Below are positions 41,201-53,436 of a stretch of 64,000 bases of DNA, piece after piece. Each line of letters opens with the position of its first letter. The first letter of the stretch is position 1. The stretch spans positions 139,999-203,998 of the forward strand of contig NVWV01000003.1 of the NCBI GenBank assembly GCA_002746305.1. The letters are read 5' to 3'. Origin of the DNA: Bacteroidota bacterium (GTDB lineage: Bacteria > Bacteroidota > Bacteroidia > NS11-12g > UBA9320). Made by a program: the position numbers and the translations under genes. The notes beneath the pieces are model-generated. The model ran no database searches, had not been told where the DNA came from, and saw only the letters and a program-made list of their open reading frames with translations.

Positions 41201-42135
41201 CTATTTCCTGCTGCTGCCACCAATACGATTCCTCTACTATTGGCTACTTCCATTAGAGCCTGATAGGTAAGGGAATAACTGCCACCACCCCAAGACATAC
41301 TTATTACATCGCAACCCGAAACAATTGCATATTCTAAACCAGTATATGCATAGGGTAAACTACTTCCAGAAGTACCATCACTCTTACATTTTATGGGAAT
41401 AATTTTGGCATTCATACCGATTGCCGCGATTCCATTATTGTTGTTTGTAACTGCTGAGGCTATACCCGCACAATGGGTCCCATGACTAAATGTAGCAGCA
41501 GTTGCTGTTGTTGGAGGACTTGCATCATTATCATCATCTGCAACATCATAACCACTTATATCGTCTATATATCCATTTCCATCATCATCTAAACCATTTA
41601 GAGTTTCATCTGGATTAATCCAAATATTGGCTGCCAAATCTGGGTGAGAAGTTAGAACGGCATCATCCACAATCGCTATTTTAACCGTACTTGAATTATT
41701 AACGATACCAAAAGCATTAAAAGCATCAATTTTTGCTAAATTCCATTGATTTGCGTGTACGTCATTGGGCACTAAAAACGTAGAATAAACAGGAACTCTT
41801 TCAGCATAAAGAACACTCTTATTTTGCTGCAATACTTCTATAAAATCGTCACGATCAGACACAATTGAGATAAGATAAATGGATGCTAGTCTCTTATCTT
41901 GCAACCGAAAAGCTTTATTAATTTTTGTAGTTTGAAATGCCTGTAACTCTGCATTTAATACTTGAATAGAAGACCATTGTTTTAAGTTCTCTCCTTCAAA
42001 TAGCACTTCAGATAGCTCAGAATCAAGCTTTACAAAATACTCTTTTACTTCGAAAGAACTCCCAAATGTTGTCGTTATAGAAACAGACAAAAGAAGTAAA
42101 ATGGATATGCAGATTTTCATAATCAGACTATACAA
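38296..42135 (-). CDS. Subtilisin-like S8 peptidase with PKD domains and T9SS type B (CHU_C) C-terminus
   Basis: IVDDAVLTSHPDL, HGTHCAGI, GTSMACPLVSG; PNAFSPNEDQLNDGF...IYSRWGEKIF. Confidence 0.93.
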   Translation of the reverse strand: MYSLIMKICISILLLLSVSITTTFGSSFEVKEYFVKLDSELSEVLFEGENLKQWSSIQVLNAELQAFQTTKINKAFRLQDKRLASIYLISIVSDRDDFIEVLQQNKSVLYAERVPVYSTFLVPNDVHANQWNLAKIDAFNAFGIVNNSSTVKIAIVDDAVLTSHPDLAANIWINPDETLNGLDDDGNGYIDDISGYDVADDDNDASPPTTATAATFSHGTHCAGIASAVTNNNNGIAAIGMNAKIIPIKCKSDGTSGSSLPYAYTGLEYAIVSGCDVISMSWGGGSYSLTYQALMEVANSRGIVLVAAAGNSNVSAPMYPASYKYVISVAASDQNDEKASFSNYGSTIDVTAPGVGIWSTVPGSSAYDFKSGTSMACPLVSGLVALMISNVPGVSPEMIESCLKQSCDNIDAQNLKYVNQLGAGRINAFKALSCQSIKPISNFSGPKLACPDQLITFNDKSVGKLPKTFSWSFPGGSPSASTQQNPEVRYITPGVYSVSLTVSNAFGSDSKTSNDFITVGKPLATISGSYSIPSGLKVGLTIELQGSPPFDFTLNDGTKDYSYSGIYYSPYFIDYGPVDKKTTVVIRSFNDANCSGNKSGSSIIDILGDSCVSVIFNGDFALADNANCVPIGFKTDMTMDCTKPNKGPPEIHVSPNGDGWNGAYWTGVKDHTPGGGTNVLLGDGPSTTSRLWYQFVSVEKGKTYDFSAWFVNANVNGRYAGATSRFEIRVKGVNGPLLLSTGYLGKTTPWTEFVGEYTATETGVIEIDILIIGGPSGGNDFAIDDVSFKCAGAKVGCFKSSNSAVSICATENVSLSVKNGSNYSWYPQVEISSSSSRSVVVSPKSSRYYVCHYTDADDCIVIDSFYVKINPKPSLLLDKKKVELCVGDTLEIVASGADTYIWSPDYRLLGSTSNVVKCFTDINQDYKVIGTNSFGCTDSDTVSVVVEYCCLSRSIIGLASDSIICLGEMVTFINQSKSNGNAVYQWDFGKGAIPSLYTGENPPTVKFEEGGSYKVMLILSDDCGIDTTLQTIHCIAVGVDAGIDSSLCFGDYYKLGGIGISDYSYEWNPCSSLSDCLDPAPVVTMKGYQSYVLTVTDPYSGCQVRDTVNVSELERVKYSEFGDRTACKGDTILLEINANGQQLEWHTGATDSVYRVMDDELVWIKISNGSCDFRDSAYIEFYNCNCVPNIPNAFSPNEDQLNDGFVPEIDCEIENYLLVIYSRWGEKIFESRDPNQRWYGDYKGKAVQMGAYMWVLTYINIEEQISKQESKNGVITVVR

Positions 42136-42244
42136 ACTTACAAGAAAAAAATGACTGCATAGAGTATTAAACTATCATCATATCATCACATTCCGTGAAT
42201 CCGAATTTACAGAGCAGATTATAGATCCTACTAAATCTGCAAAC

Positions 42245-42661
42245 TTACTTCGATGCTTTCCTAATTATAATACCTCCTATGGTAACTACAAGCAGGACTA
42301 TCCGAAGAACCTGCCAAGGTCTTTTTTTAGATTCTTGCTCATGTCTTCTTCTTTCTCTTTCCTGAAAATCAGTTTGCATTTTTAGCACACCACCATTGTC
42401 TTCCATCCTTTGTTTCATTAAGGACATAAGCGAATCTATTCTTATTCTTTTCGCAATCTCTTCTGGTGTTTGTGGATTACTGAGATCTTGAGTCGTTCTT
42501 TCTTTTAGGTTCTTGTCAGAGAAAACAACCACATCTACTTCAGGGAAGTCTTTTTCTAACCCATCGTAAAACTCTTCATCTACCTCGAATGACTCATCTT
42601 GAGCCATCAATGAAAAGCTCAATGAGAAGGCAACGGCTACCAGTATTATTTTCATACTCAT
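42245..42661 (-). CDS. Hypothetical protein with signal peptide and C-terminal TM
   Basis: N-terminal signal; C-terminal IVLLVVTIGGIIIRK. Confidence 0.55.
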   Translation of the reverse strand: MSMKIILVAVAFSLSFSLMAQDESFEVDEEFYDGLEKDFPEVDVVVFSDKNLKERTTQDLSNPQTPEEIAKRIRIDSLMSLMKQRMEDNGGVLKMQTDFQERERRRHEQESKKRPWQVLRIVLLVVTIGGIIIRKASK

Positions 42662-42687
42662 TAGCCAAAAGTATGCAAAAAAGTTTC

Positions 42688-44940
<2,253 letters not shown>

Positions 44941-45128
44941 TTAGTGGTTTTTATCACTTAATATCTAACCACAAATGCAACTCTTAATCACTATAAATGA
45001 CCATTTATTGAACTGACACATTAACCTAATACTACGTTCTGAAATTCAGACCGTTTTGTATATACCTTGAATAATAATAGATTTGGAATAACTTCAGCAT
45101 TGGGTATATCCCAAAATATAAATTTACT

Positions 45129-45782
45129 ATGAAAAAAATACTTTCTTTATTTCTAATTATTTTCCTTTTCGCAGCGTGTAGTACCGTTCATAAAAATGGC
45201 TATCACCAAACTCGTAAATACAACATAAATCACGTTTTTAAAAACCAAAAAAAGAGCGTAAAACGAACGAAATCTTATGCTACAGCGGCAGAAGAAATAC
45301 ACCTCGAAATATCCAACGAGAAAAACATCTTAACCAAAGACACCAATCGATTTGAGATATTCAAACATATTTCTTCAAGCTTTAAAACTGCACTTCCAAG
45401 TAAGGCTGAGCTAAAAGAAAGACCTGTTAAAGCAATTGTTAAAAAACTGCGAACAAATCTAAAAATAATTAATCCCAAGGATAGCACTGATGAACCTCCT
45501 GAAGCCAAGATTTACAATATGGAGTCCATTATATCCTTTATCATGTTTGCGGTATCTACTATAGGATCTATAGTTGGGGTCTTCCCTCTTCTTATGGGCT
45601 TAATGGGAATCGCAGCAATTATCCTCGCTTTTATAGGTTGGAAGTCCTATAAAAAGAATCCCGAAGCCTATATGGGCAAATTTTTCATATATGCTTCCTA
45701 TGTCTATGCATGGATTAATATTATCCTAGTTGCACTACTATTGATATTTCTAGCCGTAGTACTATTTCTTTTTATTATGTAA
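45129..45782 (+). CDS. Hypothetical lipoprotein with two TM helices
   Basis: Lipobox LFAAC; hydrophobic C-terminal half. Confidence 0.6.
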   Translation: MKKILSLFLIIFLFAACSTVHKNGYHQTRKYNINHVFKNQKKSVKRTKSYATAAEEIHLEISNEKNILTKDTNRFEIFKHISSSFKTALPSKAELKERPVKAIVKKLRTNLKIINPKDSTDEPPEAKIYNMESIISFIMFAVSTIGSIVGVFPLLMGLMGIAAIILAFIGWKSYKKNPEAYMGKFFIYASYVYAWINIILVALLLIFLAVVLFLFIM

Positions 45783-45786
45783 ATGA

Positions 45787-48003
45787 CTAACCCTCTAAAG
45801 CCTTACCTAAAGCAGAATCATATTCTGTTTTCCAATCTGAGGTGGAACCCCAGTTATTGCCATCGATGATTACATCATTTGCAGTTACAGAACCCAAAGT
45901 TTCATACGGAACGGTAATCAACGATTTTACACGCTCTACATCCTCCTTGGATACAGAGATTACTACTCTACTTTGAGTTTCTCCATACCAGTACGCATCA
46001 TCCCTCATATCTGCTTGTTTTGTTGCTTCAAAACCAAGATTGCCAGACATTGCACTCTCTAGTAATGTGATAAATAAGCCTCCTTCTGCACAATCATGTG
46101 CAGAGTTTATAGCTCCTTTTCTGATTAGGTTAAGTACACACTCTTGAAGAGCAGCCTCCTCGTCCAATTCAAAGTACGGTGCAGGAGAATTGTCTACTTT
46201 GTGATATTTAGCCAAGTATTGAGAACTACCGATTTCTTCTACTGATTTACCCAACATAAGAATTACATCACCTTCATTCTTGAAACTCAAAGTGGTAATA
46301 TCTTCATCTCTATCAATAATACCAATCATTCCAATTGTTGGAGTGGGATATATGGCATTGCCTTTACTGTCTTGGTTATAGAAACTTACATTACCTCCTG
46401 TTACTGGAGTACCAAACTTTTCACAAGCTGCTTTCATTCCTAGAATAGCACCTTTAAACTGCCAAAAAACTGTCTTATCATGCGGGTTGCCAAAGTTTAG
46501 ACAATTGGTAATTGCACTTGGCTTTCCTCCACTACATACAATATTTCTTGCTGCTTCACTTACTGCAATGGCTGTCCCTTTCTCTGGGTCAGCCCATACA
46601 TAACGAGAGTTACAATCTGTTGTAAGAGCAAGACTTCTTTTGGTATCTCTTATTTTAACTACGGAAGCATCACTTACACCATTCGTACCTTGGTTGATAG
46701 TACCTACCATAGAGTCGTACTGCTCATATACCCACTTCTTAGATGCAATGTTGGGCAAAGTACTTAGAAACTGAGCCACTTCTTTCATATCCTTGGGTTG
46801 GTTTACACTGCTTAGTTCGAATGCGTTATTCTTCGCGAAGTATGCAGGCTCTTCCCACTCACGATGGTATACAGGGGCTCCTCCACCAAGGGCAAGACTC
46901 TCTGCGGGTATCTCCGCTTTTAGCTTACCGTCCATCCAGTATTCTACATTACCCGTATTGGTTACCTCTCCAATAATATTGTAGGTTAAATCCCACTTTT
47001 CTAATATTTCTTCTATTTCCCTTTCTCTTCCTTTTACTACAACGGCAAGCATTCTTTCTTGACTTTCAGAAAGCAAGATTTCCCAATCTTTCATGTCTGA
47101 TTGACGAAGAGGCACTTTGCTTAAATCAATTCGCATTCCAGTTTCAGATTTAGCACTCATTTCGGACGTAGAGCAGGTAATACCTGCTGCACCCATATCT
47201 TGAAGTCCTACTACTGCTCCTGTAGCTTGAATTTCAAGCGTAGCTTCCAAAATAAGCTTCTCCCAAAAAGGATCTCCTACTTGCACAGCTGGAAGATCAT
47301 CCATTGCATCTTCACCTATATCCTTACTTGCAAAAGCTGCACCTGCAATACCATCTTTTCCTGTTGCTGCTCCGAATATGTATACTGGATTACCTTCTCC
47401 TTCGGCAATAGCACTAATCATATCTTCGCCTTTCATGATACCTGCACTCATTGCATTAACCAGAATGTTGGTTTCATAGCAATCATCAAAATAAACCTCT
47501 CCTCCTACAGTTGGGATGCCAAAGCTATTTCCGTATCCACTGATACCGTGAACTACCCCTTTCACCAACCACTTTGTTCTATCCGTTGTAATATTACCAA
47601 AACGCAAAGAGTTCAATTGGGCAATGGGACGAGCTCCCATAGAAAAGATGTCTCTATTGATTCCTCCAACACCAGTAGCAGCTCCTTGATATGGTTCCAA
47701 TGCACTTGGGTGGTTGTGACTTTCTATTTTAAAACAGCATGCAAGGCCATCACCTATATCTACTAATCCCGCATTTTCTTCACCTGCTTCTGCAAGAATC
47801 ATTGGGCCCTCTTTCGGTAATTTCTTAAGCCAAACGATAGAATTCTTGTAGGAGCAATGTTCACTCCACATTACAGAATAGATACTCATCTCTGTAAAGT
47901 TAGGTGTACGGCCTAGAATTTCTTTGATTTTATCAAACTCAGATGCTGACAAACCCATCTCTTGAGCTTGTTCTAAAGTTGCTAAATTTTGTGCTTCGGT
48001 CAT
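45787..48003 (-). CDS. purL: Phosphoribosylformylglycinamidine synthase subunit PurL
   Basis: YSVMWSEHCSYKNS, CFKIESHNHPSALEPYQGAATGVGGI, QDMGAAGI; likely start MTEAQ at 48003. Confidence 0.96.
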   Translation of the reverse strand: MTEAQNLATLEQAQEMGLSASEFDKIKEILGRTPNFTEMSIYSVMWSEHCSYKNSIVWLKKLPKEGPMILAEAGEENAGLVDIGDGLACCFKIESHNHPSALEPYQGAATGVGGINRDIFSMGARPIAQLNSLRFGNITTDRTKWLVKGVVHGISGYGNSFGIPTVGGEVYFDDCYETNILVNAMSAGIMKGEDMISAIAEGEGNPVYIFGAATGKDGIAGAAFASKDIGEDAMDDLPAVQVGDPFWEKLILEATLEIQATGAVVGLQDMGAAGITCSTSEMSAKSETGMRIDLSKVPLRQSDMKDWEILLSESQERMLAVVVKGREREIEEILEKWDLTYNIIGEVTNTGNVEYWMDGKLKAEIPAESLALGGGAPVYHREWEEPAYFAKNNAFELSSVNQPKDMKEVAQFLSTLPNIASKKWVYEQYDSMVGTINQGTNGVSDASVVKIRDTKRSLALTTDCNSRYVWADPEKGTAIAVSEAARNIVCSGGKPSAITNCLNFGNPHDKTVFWQFKGAILGMKAACEKFGTPVTGGNVSFYNQDSKGNAIYPTPTIGMIGIIDRDEDITTLSFKNEGDVILMLGKSVEEIGSSQYLAKYHKVDNSPAPYFELDEEAALQECVLNLIRKGAINSAHDCAEGGLFITLLESAMSGNLGFEATKQADMRDDAYWYGETQSRVVISVSKEDVERVKSLITVPYETLGSVTANDVIIDGNNWGSTSDWKTEYDSALGKALEG

Positions 48004-48134
48004 TACAATTATTGGAAGACTGCGAATGTAAACAAGCACACTAAAAACGGCGGCATTTGGGCATAAAATGTGTGGAGGTGTGAAGCAAATATATTTTCTA
48101 CCTTTGTAGCGAAAATTTTATCTAAAAAACAGCT

Positions 48135-49274
48135 ATGAAAAATATAATCAATACGCTATTCATTCTCTTAATTTCAACTTCTATTTTTGCTCAAATACCT
48201 TCAAGTGGGTTAATCTACAGCTATAACTTTTCAAATTCTTATAATGATGGAACAAGTGGAAATCATGCTACAAATTACAATTCCACCTTTAGGAGAGACC
48301 GTTGTTTTGTAGATTCTAATGCCCTTATATTTGATGGAGTTGATGATTATATTGATTTAGGTAAAATGGATTCTTTTAATTCAAGCCTCAACTCATTTAC
48401 AGTTAGCATTTGGTTTAAGTCATCATCTGACAAAAATGCATATGAGTCCATTTTAAAGACGGTCAACAGTAACAATGACATTGTTTTTAGTATTGAAATA
48501 AATAGAGGTGCAGGGACATCCTATCTTAATGGAAATTTAAATGCTTTTCTGCGTGATTCCGACGGAGATGTTCTGTCATTAGTAATTTATGATTCTACCA
48601 TCAATAATTGTGAATGGCACCACTATATTTGGGTTGTTAATGATGCATCTAATAACGATTACAAACTTTTTTTAGACGGCACAGAAAGAACTGCTTTAAC
48701 AGGATTTCAAGCGGAAGGACCTGATAACTTTGCAAGCTTTCAATACAATATGCTAATGGGTGCTGCAAATAATCGAGGGACAATAGAAAAACACTTTAGA
48801 GGAAGTTTGGACGATATTTACTTTTATAATCGAGATTTGGACAGTACCGAAGTCGCACAATTATATCATAGTACTTGTACAGAAATCACCTGCTATGATA
48901 CCACATTTATCCAAGACACTACCTTTGTCAATGACACCACTTTTGTCAACGACACCACTTTCATAACTGTTCAAGACACCTTACAGTTTGACATAAATAC
49001 CAATTCTATATCAACTCCTAACATCGTGGGAATGAAGGTATATCCAAACCCAGCTGGCAGTGAGCTTACCATCCAGATTGATGATTATAGTCAAATGAAT
49101 AATTACACTTTGAAGATATTCACAACACTAGGACAAGAAGTATACTCTGCAATTGTAAATACGCCATCCTATCAGATTCAAACTAGCACACTTGGTGGAG
49201 CAGGAACATATTATCTTGAGGTCTATGATGCCAGTTCAAGTAAACGAGCTCGAAAAGTCATACTGGTCAACTAA
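48135..49274 (+). CDS. LamG-domain secreted protein with DTT-repeat linker and T9SS sorting domain
   Basis: YSYNFSNSYNDGTSGNHAT, GSLDDIYFYNRDL; linker DTTFVNDTTFVNDTTF; MKVYPNPAGSELTIQI. Confidence 0.85.
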   Translation: MKNIINTLFILLISTSIFAQIPSSGLIYSYNFSNSYNDGTSGNHATNYNSTFRRDRCFVDSNALIFDGVDDYIDLGKMDSFNSSLNSFTVSIWFKSSSDKNAYESILKTVNSNNDIVFSIEINRGAGTSYLNGNLNAFLRDSDGDVLSLVIYDSTINNCEWHHYIWVVNDASNNDYKLFLDGTERTALTGFQAEGPDNFASFQYNMLMGAANNRGTIEKHFRGSLDDIYFYNRDLDSTEVAQLYHSTCTEITCYDTTFIQDTTFVNDTTFVNDTTFITVQDTLQFDINTNSISTPNIVGMKVYPNPAGSELTIQIDDYSQMNNYTLKIFTTLGQEVYSAIVNTPSYQIQTSTLGGAGTYYLEVYDASSSKRARKVILVN

Positions 49275-49298
49275 AGTAATTTATCTAAAAACACAACT

Positions 49299-50795
49299 GT
49301 GAAACTCGTTCTCAATACGCTATTCATTCTCTTAATTTCAACTTCTACTTTTGCTCAATTGCAGTGGGAGTCACGAGCAAGTCTTCCAAATTTTGGACGA
49401 CATGCCGCAACAAGTTTTGAAATCAATGGCAAAATCTACGTTGGACTGGGAAGGCGAGGAGACGGAGTTTACATGAGTGACTTCTGGGAGTATAACCCTC
49501 AAACAGATATTTGGACACAGAAAGCAAGCTACCCTGGAGGAGCACGATTTATTCCAACCGGATTTTCCATAAATGGTAAGGGCTACATTTGTCTGGGATA
49601 TACTTCAGGAGGGATTGCTACATCTAATTTATATGAATATGACCCTAATACGGATATGTGGACAGCCAAGACCTCTTTCCCTGGGGGAGCAAGATATGGT
49701 GCCAGTGCATTTGTAATTGGAGATACAGCTTATGTTGGAACAGGAACCTGTGGTGGCACTTCATGCCATAAAAACGATTTTTGGATGTACGTACCAAGTA
49801 CCAACGCATGGACGCAAAAAGCTAATTTTCCAGGAGGAAATTCAATCAACGTCCTTGGTTTCAGTATTGGTTCAAAAGGATACTTCGGCAATACAACGAC
49901 TTATTCTACTGGCACGTATTCCCCATCCAACAACTTTTGGGAGTATAATCCTTCTACTAATACATGGAGTTCTATAGCTTCTATGCCTGGTTCTGCCAGA
50001 CGAATAACTTCAGCGTTTGTATATAGTGGGGATGCATACGTAGGATGCGGCACTAACTCTGGAAGTCCTGTGAGCACATTTTTAAACGACTTCTATGTGT
50101 ACAGTCCAGGTTCAAACTCATGGTCTTATCAAACCTCCAATAGTAGCTACAGATCAAAAATCGACACCGAATTATTTTGTATTGGAGATTCTACCGTTTT
50201 TTCTGTAGGGGGATACTCATCGTCTGGTTCTCACTCCAATGTATGGCAACTAAAACTTAATTCTGACACCTGCGACTATTATGATACAACATTCATTAAT
50301 GACACAACTTTTATAAGTATTTACGACACAACATTTACAACTGTATTTGACACATCTAATGTAATAATTAATGATACCATATACACTAACATCACAACTT
50401 ACGACACGACTTTCACATATCAAATCGACACTATCTATCAGACCATTTTTGATACCGTGACAACCTATATAAATGATACCGTTTATCACTATGTTAACGT
50501 AGCTGTTGAAGACACGCTCATTGTCAATCTATATGATCCTGGTTGTGGAAATATTCAACATAAAATCTATCCCAACCCTAGTTCTGATTTTGTCTACCTA
50601 AGTAGTAATAGTTATGAATGTTATCCTAATGCCGAAGTTGAATTTATCAATGCTCTAGGTCAAATTCTTCAAACCCATCCATATAATGAGTTGGTTACTA
50701 TTGATGTTAGAGGATACGCAAGGTCCACCTACTTGTTAAGGTTAAAAGCTGAAAACGGCAGTACAATTTTTGCTAAGAAAATTGTAATTAAATAG
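49299..50795 (+). CDS. Kelch-repeat secreted protein with DTT-rich linker and T9SS sorting domain
   Basis: Kelch units (DFWEYNPQTDIWTQKASYPGGARF...); long DT-rich linker; KIYPNPSSDFVYLSS. GTG start. Confidence 0.87.
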   Translation: MKLVLNTLFILLISTSTFAQLQWESRASLPNFGRHAATSFEINGKIYVGLGRRGDGVYMSDFWEYNPQTDIWTQKASYPGGARFIPTGFSINGKGYICLGYTSGGIATSNLYEYDPNTDMWTAKTSFPGGARYGASAFVIGDTAYVGTGTCGGTSCHKNDFWMYVPSTNAWTQKANFPGGNSINVLGFSIGSKGYFGNTTTYSTGTYSPSNNFWEYNPSTNTWSSIASMPGSARRITSAFVYSGDAYVGCGTNSGSPVSTFLNDFYVYSPGSNSWSYQTSNSSYRSKIDTELFCIGDSTVFSVGGYSSSGSHSNVWQLKLNSDTCDYYDTTFINDTTFISIYDTTFTTVFDTSNVIINDTIYTNITTYDTTFTYQIDTIYQTIFDTVTTYINDTVYHYVNVAVEDTLIVNLYDPGCGNIQHKIYPNPSSDFVYLSSNSYECYPNAEVEFINALGQILQTHPYNELVTIDVRGYARSTYLLRLKAENGSTIFAKKIVIK

Positions 50796-50821
50796 AAAAC
50801 TCTATTTCCTTTGCAGCAACA

Positions 50822-50898
50822 TAAGGGGTGCTTTTAGTTCCGACTAATTGCTGAGATGATACCCATACACCTGATGCAGATAATGCTGCCGTAGGAAT
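50822..50898 (+). ncRNA. TPP riboswitch (THI element)
   Basis: aaGGGGTGCttTTAGTtccgACTAAttGCTGAGAtgatACCCatacACCTGATgCAGATAATGCTGCCGTAGGaa; P2, P3, P4/P5 and the CTGAGA core are recognisable; P1 looks short. Confidence 0.88.
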
Positions 50899-50946
50899 TA
50901 ATAGATATATACAGTATCTCTCAACACTTCTTGTTATAAACAAGAA

Positions 50947-53400
50947 ATGAAAAAAACAACATTAATCAGTCTTCTACTTGTAGCGGTCACAACCTGCTTT
51001 GGACAAGTAAATTTTACAGCTCAACTTAAAAATGCCAAGACCTCTGAACCAATAGAGTCAGCTTTTGTCAGGTTAAGTAACAGCAGTGGTGCAACATCCA
51101 CTTACTCTACACCCAACGGGACCATCAACATGGTGAATATTCCAAAAGGGGTCTACACTATTTCAATCAGTCATGCTTCTTACAAAACAAACGTAGGAAC
51201 TATTGACTTAAACCAAAACTCGAAAGACAAAATCTATTTTTTAGAGGCGGACATGGCCTTTTTAGATGCTGCTAGTATTAGTACAGTAAGAGCAAAACAC
51301 TCTACTCCTACTACGTTCACTAATATTGAAAGGAAAGAAATAGAATCGCTTGATCAAAGTAAAGACTTCCCTTTTCTACTTAATATGACACCCAGTACTG
51401 TTGTCTCTTCTGACGCAGGAAATGGAGTGGGTTACACTGGAGTGCGAATAAGAGGTATAGATCCTACTCGCGTAAATATTACCGTAAATGGTATTCCTAT
51501 TAATGATGCGGAAAGTCAAGGCATGTACTGGGTCAACATGCCAGACCTTGCTAGCTCAACTGAAAGTGTGCAAATTCAACGTGGTGTGGGTACCAGCACC
51601 AACGGTTCCTCTGCCTTTGGAGCAAGTGTAAACATAAGAACTAATGAGTTGAGTGAAGATAAATTTACTAGAGCAGATTTAGGTTATGGAAGTTTTAACA
51701 CACAACGAGTATCATTAACGCATAGCACAGGAAGATTAAAGGGTAATTGGGCGTTTCAACTACGTGGTAGTTTAATCCAAAGTGATGGGTTTATTGACAG
51801 AGCCAGTTCCAACTTAAAATCAGCCAATATCACAGCCGCCAAGTACTGGGAAAAATCTGTTTTTAAAACCAATATACTATTGGGTAGTGAGCGTACGTAC
51901 CAAGCTTGGTACGGCATCCCTCAACCTACTTTCAATGGAGATATTGCAGGAGAAAACCGATATATAAACCAGCTCTACATTGGAGGGTCTGAATTACAAA
52001 ACTTGCAAAACAGCAACAGTAAAACCTACAATTCATATACCTATGAAAACGAAGTAGACAACTACAATCAGAATCACTACCAGTTTTTCTTTGACCATAA
52101 ATTCTCTCCATTCTTAAAGCTAAATACTGCGGCTTACGTAACAACGGGTAAGGGGTACTTTGAGCAATTCAAAAATGGAGAAACACTGGCAGACTATGGG
52201 ATAGATAGTATACAACCAACAGGAGATACTGCTTTTGAAGGAGACCTCGTGCGACGTAGATGGTTAGAGAATGTTTTGGTAGGCGGAATAGCAAATGCTA
52301 CCTATAGCAAGAATAAATTTGAGACAGTAATAGGAGGGGGATATAGTAACTACCAAGGTAAACACTTTGGCGAAGCTATAGCAACAGAATTTACAGGTTA
52401 TGAAGATATAAAAGCTCGTTACTATGATAATGATGCCACTAAAACAGATGGAAATTTTTACATCCGTCAATCATATAATTTCAATAATTTAATACCTTAC
52501 ATTGACTTACAGTATCGATTTATCAACTATCAATTTGACGGACTAGATGACAGTTTAAATTTCAATGATCAAGAGGTCAGTTACGGCTTCTTTAATCCAA
52601 AAATGGGTCTTACTTATTTGCTTAAGAATCACACTTTTTATGGCGTTTTTGCAATTGCAAACAGAGAACCAGTACGGGATGATTTTAGGGACAATAAACC
52701 GAGTGAATGGCCTGAGCATGAGGCAATGGAAAACGTAGAACTCGGGTATAGATATACAAACGGAAGAAAACGACTTAATCTAAATCTGTATACTATGAAT
52801 TATACAAATCAATTGGTACTAACCGGTGCAGTAAATGATGTAGGAGAGGCTATCAGAACGAATGTAAAGGAGAGTTTCAGACAAGGCATAGAACTTGACT
52901 TTCAATATCCCATTACTGAAAACTTACAAGCTGGTGGTAACCTAACGTTGTCACAGAATAAAATTGAAAGCTTTACAGAATATGTTGGAGAATGGGATGG
53001 TACTTATGGTACTATATCAACGCAATACAACAATACGGACATTTCCTTTTCACCAAACACCATTGCTGCCGCTATGCTTAGCTATAAAGCTAATGACCAT
53101 TTCACGCTAAATGCTCAAGGGAAATATGTTGGCAAACAGTATTTGGATAATACTCAAAACAATGCTCGTAGTCTGGATGCCTTTACCAATATGGACGTAT
53201 CTCTGAACTATACAAGTAAAGAAATAAAGGGCACCAAGCTTTTAAACATAGGTCTGTATCTAAACAACGTATTCAATCAATACTACGCACCAAACGGATA
53301 TACTTTTAGTGGATACCTTGGCGGAGAGCGTCAAGATTTCAACTACGTATACCCTATGGCTGGTTTTAACTGGATGATGAAGTTGAGTATGACATTATAA
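50947..53400 (+). CDS. TonB-dependent receptor with carboxypeptidase-regulatory-like N-domain (predicted thiamine/TPP-related uptake)
   Basis: Plug GVGYTGVRIRGIDPTRVNITVNGIPINDAESQGMYWVNMPDL; barrel; upstream TPP riboswitch. Confidence 0.88.
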   Translation: MKKTTLISLLLVAVTTCFGQVNFTAQLKNAKTSEPIESAFVRLSNSSGATSTYSTPNGTINMVNIPKGVYTISISHASYKTNVGTIDLNQNSKDKIYFLEADMAFLDAASISTVRAKHSTPTTFTNIERKEIESLDQSKDFPFLLNMTPSTVVSSDAGNGVGYTGVRIRGIDPTRVNITVNGIPINDAESQGMYWVNMPDLASSTESVQIQRGVGTSTNGSSAFGASVNIRTNELSEDKFTRADLGYGSFNTQRVSLTHSTGRLKGNWAFQLRGSLIQSDGFIDRASSNLKSANITAAKYWEKSVFKTNILLGSERTYQAWYGIPQPTFNGDIAGENRYINQLYIGGSELQNLQNSNSKTYNSYTYENEVDNYNQNHYQFFFDHKFSPFLKLNTAAYVTTGKGYFEQFKNGETLADYGIDSIQPTGDTAFEGDLVRRRWLENVLVGGIANATYSKNKFETVIGGGYSNYQGKHFGEAIATEFTGYEDIKARYYDNDATKTDGNFYIRQSYNFNNLIPYIDLQYRFINYQFDGLDDSLNFNDQEVSYGFFNPKMGLTYLLKNHTFYGVFAIANREPVRDDFRDNKPSEWPEHEAMENVELGYRYTNGRKRLNLNLYTMNYTNQLVLTGAVNDVGEAIRTNVKESFRQGIELDFQYPITENLQAGGNLTLSQNKIESFTEYVGEWDGTYGTISTQYNNTDISFSPNTIAAAMLSYKANDHFTLNAQGKYVGKQYLDNTQNNARSLDAFTNMDVSLNYTSKEIKGTKLLNIGLYLNNVFNQYYAPNGYTFSGYLGGERQDFNYVYPMAGFNWMMKLSMTL

Positions 53401-53436
53401 AACAAGTATCAGAGAAATAGACGTGAAAAAAGAATA

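Noticed and set aside
47200-47766. 188-aa + strand ORF
   Set aside because: Antisense to the clear purL reading frame; low-complexity Cys/Ser-rich translation with no signature.
48890-48980. Short direct repeats resembling a CRISPR array
   Set aside because: The 15-bp repeats are in frame and encode the DTTFVND linker; there are no spacers and no cas genes.
51932-52470. Minus-strand ORFs inside the TonB receptor
   Set aside because: Antisense to a well-supported coding frame.
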